A DNA stretch of 64,000 nt, taken from positions 62,001 through 126,000 of the forward strand of contig WHSU01000002.1 of the NCBI GenBank assembly GCA_009379925.1. The letters are read 5' to 3'. The notes beneath the pieces are model-generated. The model was not told the origin of the DNA and ran no database searches. It saw only the letters and a list, made by a program, of their open reading frames with translations. The translations under genes were made by a program, and so were the position numbers. The DNA is from Dehalococcoidia bacterium. GTDB taxonomy: Bacteria > Chloroflexota > Dehalococcoidia > UBA2979. This document shows positions 60,870-64,000 of this stretch, one piece after another (position 1 is the first letter of the stretch; each line of letters begins with the position of its first letter).

Positions 60870-61483
60870 CCGGCCACGCCGGGAGCGGCGACACGGGCAG
60901 GGGCGACGAGGACGAGCGCCCGTTGATCACGCTCGACTTCGATGGTGTCATCGCGTCGCCGTTCTTCGGGCGGAACCTCGGCATCCACCGCGGCTTCCTG
61001 GACCCCGCGGCCGCGCCCCGGCCCGCGCGCGTGTGGCCTCGATGGCTGAACGAGCCGTTGGACCGCCTGCGCTACGAGCCGCGCCGCCCGCTGCCCGAGG
61101 CGCTGGATGCGCTACGCCGCCTCGCAAGCCTGCGCCGCCTGGTAGTGCTCACGGGCCGCCGCTCTCACCCGGGGCGCTGGATGCGCCGCTACGGACTGGA
61201 GCCATACTTCGAGTCAGTCGTGGTCAACGACGGCGCGCAGCGCAGCCCGCACTACAAGCTCGCGGCGGTGCAGCGTCTCGGCGCGCGCGAACACGTGGAG
61301 GACGACCCTCGGACGGCCCAGTTGCTCGCCGAACACGGCATCCACGTATACCTGCGCGACTGGCCGCGCAACCGTGACCTCGCCTACCACGCCGGGGTCG
61401 AGCGCATCGCCGACCTCGATGAGCTGGCGCAGCGGCTCTCGCGACCACGCGCGCCAGAGGGAGAGGGCGCTCGGGAGCAGTAG
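60866..61483 (+). CDS. HAD-superfamily hydrolase-like protein
   Basis: 205 residues. HAD motif I is ITLDFDGVIASPFFG, with nucleophile and acid/base Asp; motif II is LVVLTGRRS; a Lys in HYKLAAVQRL and the acidic motif EDDPRTAQLLAEHG are consistent with motifs III and IV. The cap is short, so the substrate may be a macromolecule or a phospholipid or nucleotide head group. ATG overlaps the preceding stop (ATGA). Confidence 0.82.
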   Translation: MTGHAGSGDTGRGDEDERPLITLDFDGVIASPFFGRNLGIHRGFLDPAAAPRPARVWPRWLNEPLDRLRYEPRRPLPEALDALRRLASLRRLVVLTGRRSHPGRWMRRYGLEPYFESVVVNDGAQRSPHYKLAAVQRLGAREHVEDDPRTAQLLAEHGIHVYLRDWPRNRDLAYHAGVERIADLDELAQRLSRPRAPEGEGAREQ

Positions 61484-61531
61484 ACGGCCTCACACGTGTA
61501 CTCGTAGTGTGCGCGTTCGGAGGACGATCGC

Positions 61532-62899
61532 TTGGCCAGGGACGGCACCCCGCCGGGTTCGGAGACCGGGCCCCCATCGGATACGGGACCCCGGAACTCT
61601 CCGCGCCGCGGCGGCACCTTCGACGCACTCCAGTATCGGAACTACCGCCTGCTGTGGTTCGGCCAGGCGAGCCACGCCGGCGCGCTGTGGATGGAGCAAA
61701 TCGCGCGCCCCTGGCTCGTGCTTGAGATCACGGGCAGCAACGCCGCGCACGTCGGCGGCGTGGTCGCCATGCGCACGCTGCCGCAGCTGGTCTTCGGCCT
61801 GTGGGCCGGGGTGATCGCGGACTGGTTCGACCGCAAGACCATCCTGCTGGGGACGAAGCTGGGCGTGCTGACGCTCAACATCGTCTTCGCGGCGCTGCTG
61901 GTCAGCGGCAACCTGGAGCTGTGGCACATCTACGCGACCTCGTTCATCCGAGGCTCGTTCATGGCCTTCGACCAGCCCGCGCGACAGTCGCTGATCGCCG
62001 CCACGGTGCCGCGCGAGACGGTGACGAACGCCCTGGCGCTGATGAGCGCCACGCAGAACTTCATGCGCATCGCCGGCACCGCCGCCAGTGGCTTCGTGAT
62101 CTCCGTCCTGGGCGTGGACGGGGCCTTCATCATCATCGCCGTCGTCTACGCGGGCGCGGTCGCCGTCACGGCGATGCTCGATGTCCCGACGCACGAGCGC
62201 CCGCAGCGAGGCGGGTTGCGCACGATGACCGCCAGCCTCGTGGAGGGCGCCCGGTACGCCGCCACGGTCCCCGCGATCCGAGGCGTGATGATCCTGTCGC
62301 TGGTCTACTTCACCTTCGGGATGTCCTGGATGCAGGTGTACGCACCGCTGTTCGCGGACACCGTCCTGAAGATCGGAGCGTTCGGCTTCGGCGTGCTGAT
62401 CGCGTTCAGCGGCCTCGGCGCCCTGGCCGGCACGTTCGTGATCGCCCGGCGCCAGCCCACGAACACCGGCTTCATCCTGCCGGTCGTCGTCGTCACCATG
62501 GGCGCGTCGCTCGTCGCGTTCTCGCTGGCGACTTACCTCCCGCGCCCGGTGGGCATTGTCGTGCCGTTCGCCATCATCATGGTGGTCGGCGTGATGCAGA
62601 CGGCGTACATGTCGCTGTCGAACGCTACGATGCTCACGGCGGCGCCCGAGGCGATGCGTGGCCGCGTCATCAGCCTGCTCTCGCTCGACCGCGCGATGGT
62701 CACGCTGGGAGCGTCCGGCGCCGGGCTGCTGGCCGCCTCGCTGGGCGTACAGGTCGCCCAGATCGTCTATGGCGCCGTCTGCCTGGTCGCCGGCATCGTG
62801 GTTTTCCTCATGGCAAAGGGGCTGCGCGAGTATCACACGCACGACCTGGCGGAAGAGCCGGCACGCGAGGGCGAACGGGCGGCGGTCGCGGGCGGGTAA
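61532..62899 (+). CDS. MFS transporter, MFS_3 subgroup
   Basis: 455 residues, twelve helices. DALQYRNYRLLWFGQASHAGALWMEQIARPWLVLEIT opens the first helix; the motif A loop is GVIADWFDRKTIL; FIRGSFMAFDQPARQSLIAATVP and APEAMRGRVISLLSLD are typical of the subgroup. Probable drug or siderophore exporter. TTG 61532 has GGAGGA at about nine bases. Same subgroup as the protein at 18616-19875, but they are not recent duplicates. Confidence 0.87.
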   Translation: MARDGTPPGSETGPPSDTGPRNSPRRGGTFDALQYRNYRLLWFGQASHAGALWMEQIARPWLVLEITGSNAAHVGGVVAMRTLPQLVFGLWAGVIADWFDRKTILLGTKLGVLTLNIVFAALLVSGNLELWHIYATSFIRGSFMAFDQPARQSLIAATVPRETVTNALALMSATQNFMRIAGTAASGFVISVLGVDGAFIIIAVVYAGAVAVTAMLDVPTHERPQRGGLRTMTASLVEGARYAATVPAIRGVMILSLVYFTFGMSWMQVYAPLFADTVLKIGAFGFGVLIAFSGLGALAGTFVIARRQPTNTGFILPVVVVTMGASLVAFSLATYLPRPVGIVVPFAIIMVVGVMQTAYMSLSNATMLTAAPEAMRGRVISLLSLDRAMVTLGASGAGLLAASLGVQVAQIVYGAVCLVAGIVVFLMAKGLREYHTHDLAEEPAREGERAAVAGG

Positions 62900-62905
62900 G
62901 CCCGG

Positions 62906-62911
62906 TACACT
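62906..62911 (+). promoter_or_regulatory. Candidate -10 box for leaderless cupredoxin mRNA
   Basis: TACACT with six bases to the ATG at 62918 and no ribosome site between. Confidence 0.5.
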
Positions 62912-62917
62912 GGCGGT

Positions 62918-63367
62918 ATGGGCACGCTCACGCCGGCATTTCCGAGACGCCCGCGCGTCCCCTCGATGCGCCTGCTCGGCCTCGGCGCGATGCTCCTCGT
63001 CGCGGTCGCGTGGGCGTTCGCCTGGGGCGCACACGAGCACGGCCCGCCGGCGACAGCCACCGACCTGTCCGCCGTGGAGCCGGACCGGCGCTTCACCATC
63101 GACGCCTCGACCGGCGTGCTCGACCTGTCGGCTGTTGCGGTGCAGCCGGGTGAGGTGGTGGAGTTCGTGCTGGAGGGCAGCGCCGGGGCGCCTCACCAGT
63201 TCCTGCTCACCGGCCTGACCGGCGCTGAGATGGACACCACGACCGCGGGCAATGGCGACACGGTGATTCGCCTCCGTGCACCGGAGGACAGCGACCTCTC
63301 GTTCTTCTGCGCGATCCCGGGCCACGAGGGCCTGCACGGCAGCCTCGTCGTCAGCACGGACCCATAG
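62918..63367 (+). CDS. Membrane-anchored or secreted cupredoxin-like protein
   Basis: 149 residues. A signal anchor at about 17-37 (LGLGAMLLVAVAWAFAWGA) precedes one cupredoxin domain. Type-1 copper ligands: His in GAPHQFLL, Cys and His in FFCAIPGHEG. The usual axial Met in the HxxxM position is not present; the loop reads GHEGLHGSLVV, one residue shorter, so the copper site may be altered. Possible electron carrier for the aa3-type respiratory chain implied by ctaAB; inference only. Confidence 0.85.
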   Translation: MGTLTPAFPRRPRVPSMRLLGLGAMLLVAVAWAFAWGAHEHGPPATATDLSAVEPDRRFTIDASTGVLDLSAVAVQPGEVVEFVLEGSAGAPHQFLLTGLTGAEMDTTTAGNGDTVIRLRAPEDSDLSFFCAIPGHEGLHGSLVVSTDP

Positions 63368-63400
63368 GCGCATCCCCTCGGCAGGCGGTCTTGCAGGAAA

Positions 63401-63434
63401 CGAAACACGCCGGCTTCGCAGCCGGCGTGTTTCG
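63401..63434. terminator. Bidirectional terminator between convergent genes
   Basis: Perfect 15-bp stem (63401-63415 with 63420-63434) with loop TCGC. The outer part CGAAACA/TGTTTCG gives a T-containing flank on both strands. It serves the cupredoxin gene on the plus strand and the CmpX-like gene on the minus strand. Confidence 0.85.
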
Positions 63435-63465
63435 TCAGGCGCTGCGCGCCCCGTGGCGCGATGTC

Positions 63466-63999
63466 TCAGCGCGTCGCGCCCGGCCGTTCGGCGCGCGTGG
63501 CTGCGCCGTCAGAGCCGTCGGGGCTGCGCACGGCGTCTCGCACGGTGCGCAGCTCCTGCGATGCCACCTCGCGGCCACCCATCCCGAAGGCGATGCCCAG
63601 GGCGATCGCAGCCCCGAGTGCGACCGCCGCCAGCGGCAGCGCGAAGGCGAGCAGCACGATCTCGTCCGCGATCCCCATCTGGCTCATGCCGACGGCGAAC
63701 GCGAAGACGATGATTGCCACTCGAGCGACCGTCGACAGCAGTTCGGCCTGCGAAGCGCCACTCGTGCGGATCGCGCGCGCCGCCAGGCCGGCCAGGAAGA
63801 AGCCGATCCCGATGATGACGACCCCGAAGAGGACCTGTCCGGCGAACACCAAGAAGTCCAGGACCAGGTCCGCCAGCAGCACGAACCCGATGATGCGCAG
63901 GGCCTCCATGGTCGCGACAAACATGATCCCGACCAGCACCAGGTAGCCGACCAGCTGGGACGGCGTGCTGGCGCCGACGGTAGCCTGCTGCGGTGATGC
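63466..63999 (-). CDS. CmpX-like membrane protein with TM-helix repeats (partial)
   Basis: 178 codons are visible; the N-terminus lies beyond the window edge. The sequence shows hydrophobic repeats with the TM_helix/CmpX pattern: TPSQLVGYLVLVGIMFVATMEALRI, VLFGVVIIGIGFFLAGLAARAI, STVARVAIIVFAFAVGMSQMGIADEIV, then ALGAAIALGIAFGMGGREVASQEL. Related proteins are small-conductance mechanosensitive channels. A hydrophilic tail of about 35 residues ends the protein. Confidence 0.8.
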   Translation of the reverse strand, partial: ASPQQATVGASTPSQLVGYLVLVGIMFVATMEALRIIGFVLLADLVLDFLVFAGQVLFGVVIIGIGFFLAGLAARAIRTSGASQAELLSTVARVAIIVFAFAVGMSQMGIADEIVLLAFALPLAAVALGAAIALGIAFGMGGREVASQELRTVRDAVRSPDGSDGAATRAERPGATR

Positions 64000-64000
64000 G

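Noticed and set aside
61490-63373. A 627-codon open frame antisense to the MFS and cupredoxin genes
   Set aside because: Extremely His/Arg/Glu-rich, no domain pattern, and directly opposite two convincing genes.
1-64000. CRISPR arrays, insertion sequences, prophage or integrase-associated sites
   Set aside because: No regularly spaced repeats, transposase or phage genes were seen; the only long repeat is the 354-bp module at 12.9 and 14.5 kb.

Overview
The window is about 70% GC and densely coded on both strands. It looks like a chromosomal segment of a free-living bacterium, most probably of the phylum Chloroflexota (Dehalococcoidia-like). The pointers are a 50-residue DUF5679-type zinc-ribbon protein, a short EF-Ts, the housekeeping order rpsB-tsf-frr-uppS-cdsA-dxr-rseP-ispG-proS, heme A biosynthesis beside cytochrome c maturation genes, and many GTG/TTG starts. 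This placement is inference; no rRNA gene is present. There is one tRNA, tRNA-Ala(GGC), and no insertion sequence, prophage or CRISPR array.

Layout. 1-2.3 kb: end of ccmC, ccmD, ctaA, ctaB (cytochrome c and heme A assembly). 2.3-8.2 kb: ABC-2 exporter, GreA-type factor with an extra N-terminal domain, rsmG, CaiB-family CoA transferase, GNAT. 8.3-11.4 kb: tRNA-Ala, then a secreted acidic repeat protein with an OmpR-type response regulator and histidine kinase; 11-bp-phased direct repeats precede the secreted-protein gene. 11.4-18.5 kb: accessory region with two paralogous LuxR-HTH/TM/sensor proteins sharing an ungapped 354-bp duplication, GNATs, a YcaQ-type glycosylase, a decayed PIN toxin and a frameshifted secreted protein. 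18.6-25.5 kb: MFS exporter and an Anbu proteasome operon (cp-ATP-grasp, alpha-E, transglutaminase, Anbu), followed by a cation exchanger. 25.5-29.9 kb: flavin, nitroreductase, VOC, crotonase and luciferase-like enzymes.

30-41 kb: translation, isoprenoid and envelope genes (rpsB, tsf, frr, uppS, cdsA, dxr, rseP), with a divergent cluster of two HtrA-like proteases, a LuxR regulator and a vapBC-type toxin-antitoxin pair; ispG follows. pyrH is missing from its usual place between tsf and frr. 41-48.5 kb: TIM-barrel protein, small proteins, proS, and a group of secreted proteins including a frameshifted metzincin-like protease. 48.6-55.8 kb: nusA, then ylxR-infB-rbfA-truB. nusA and ylxR each have a 17-bp-spaced promoter followed directly by an intrinsic terminator, a paired attenuator arrangement; a secreted-protein gene lies antisense between the two units. 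56-64 kb: DUF5679 protein, MmgE/PrpD, Lon-like protease, a truncated APC-permease remnant, HAD protein, MFS, cupredoxin and a CmpX-like membrane protein.

The points most worth pursuing are the twin attenuators of nusA and ylxR-infB, a set of uncharacterised extracytoplasmic modules shared among secreted proteins, the phased repeats at the two-component locus, a toxin-antitoxin operator overlapping the ispG promoter, several genes with a -10 box exactly 6-7 nt before the start codon (probable leaderless mRNAs), and five apparent frameshifts, all in accessory genes.
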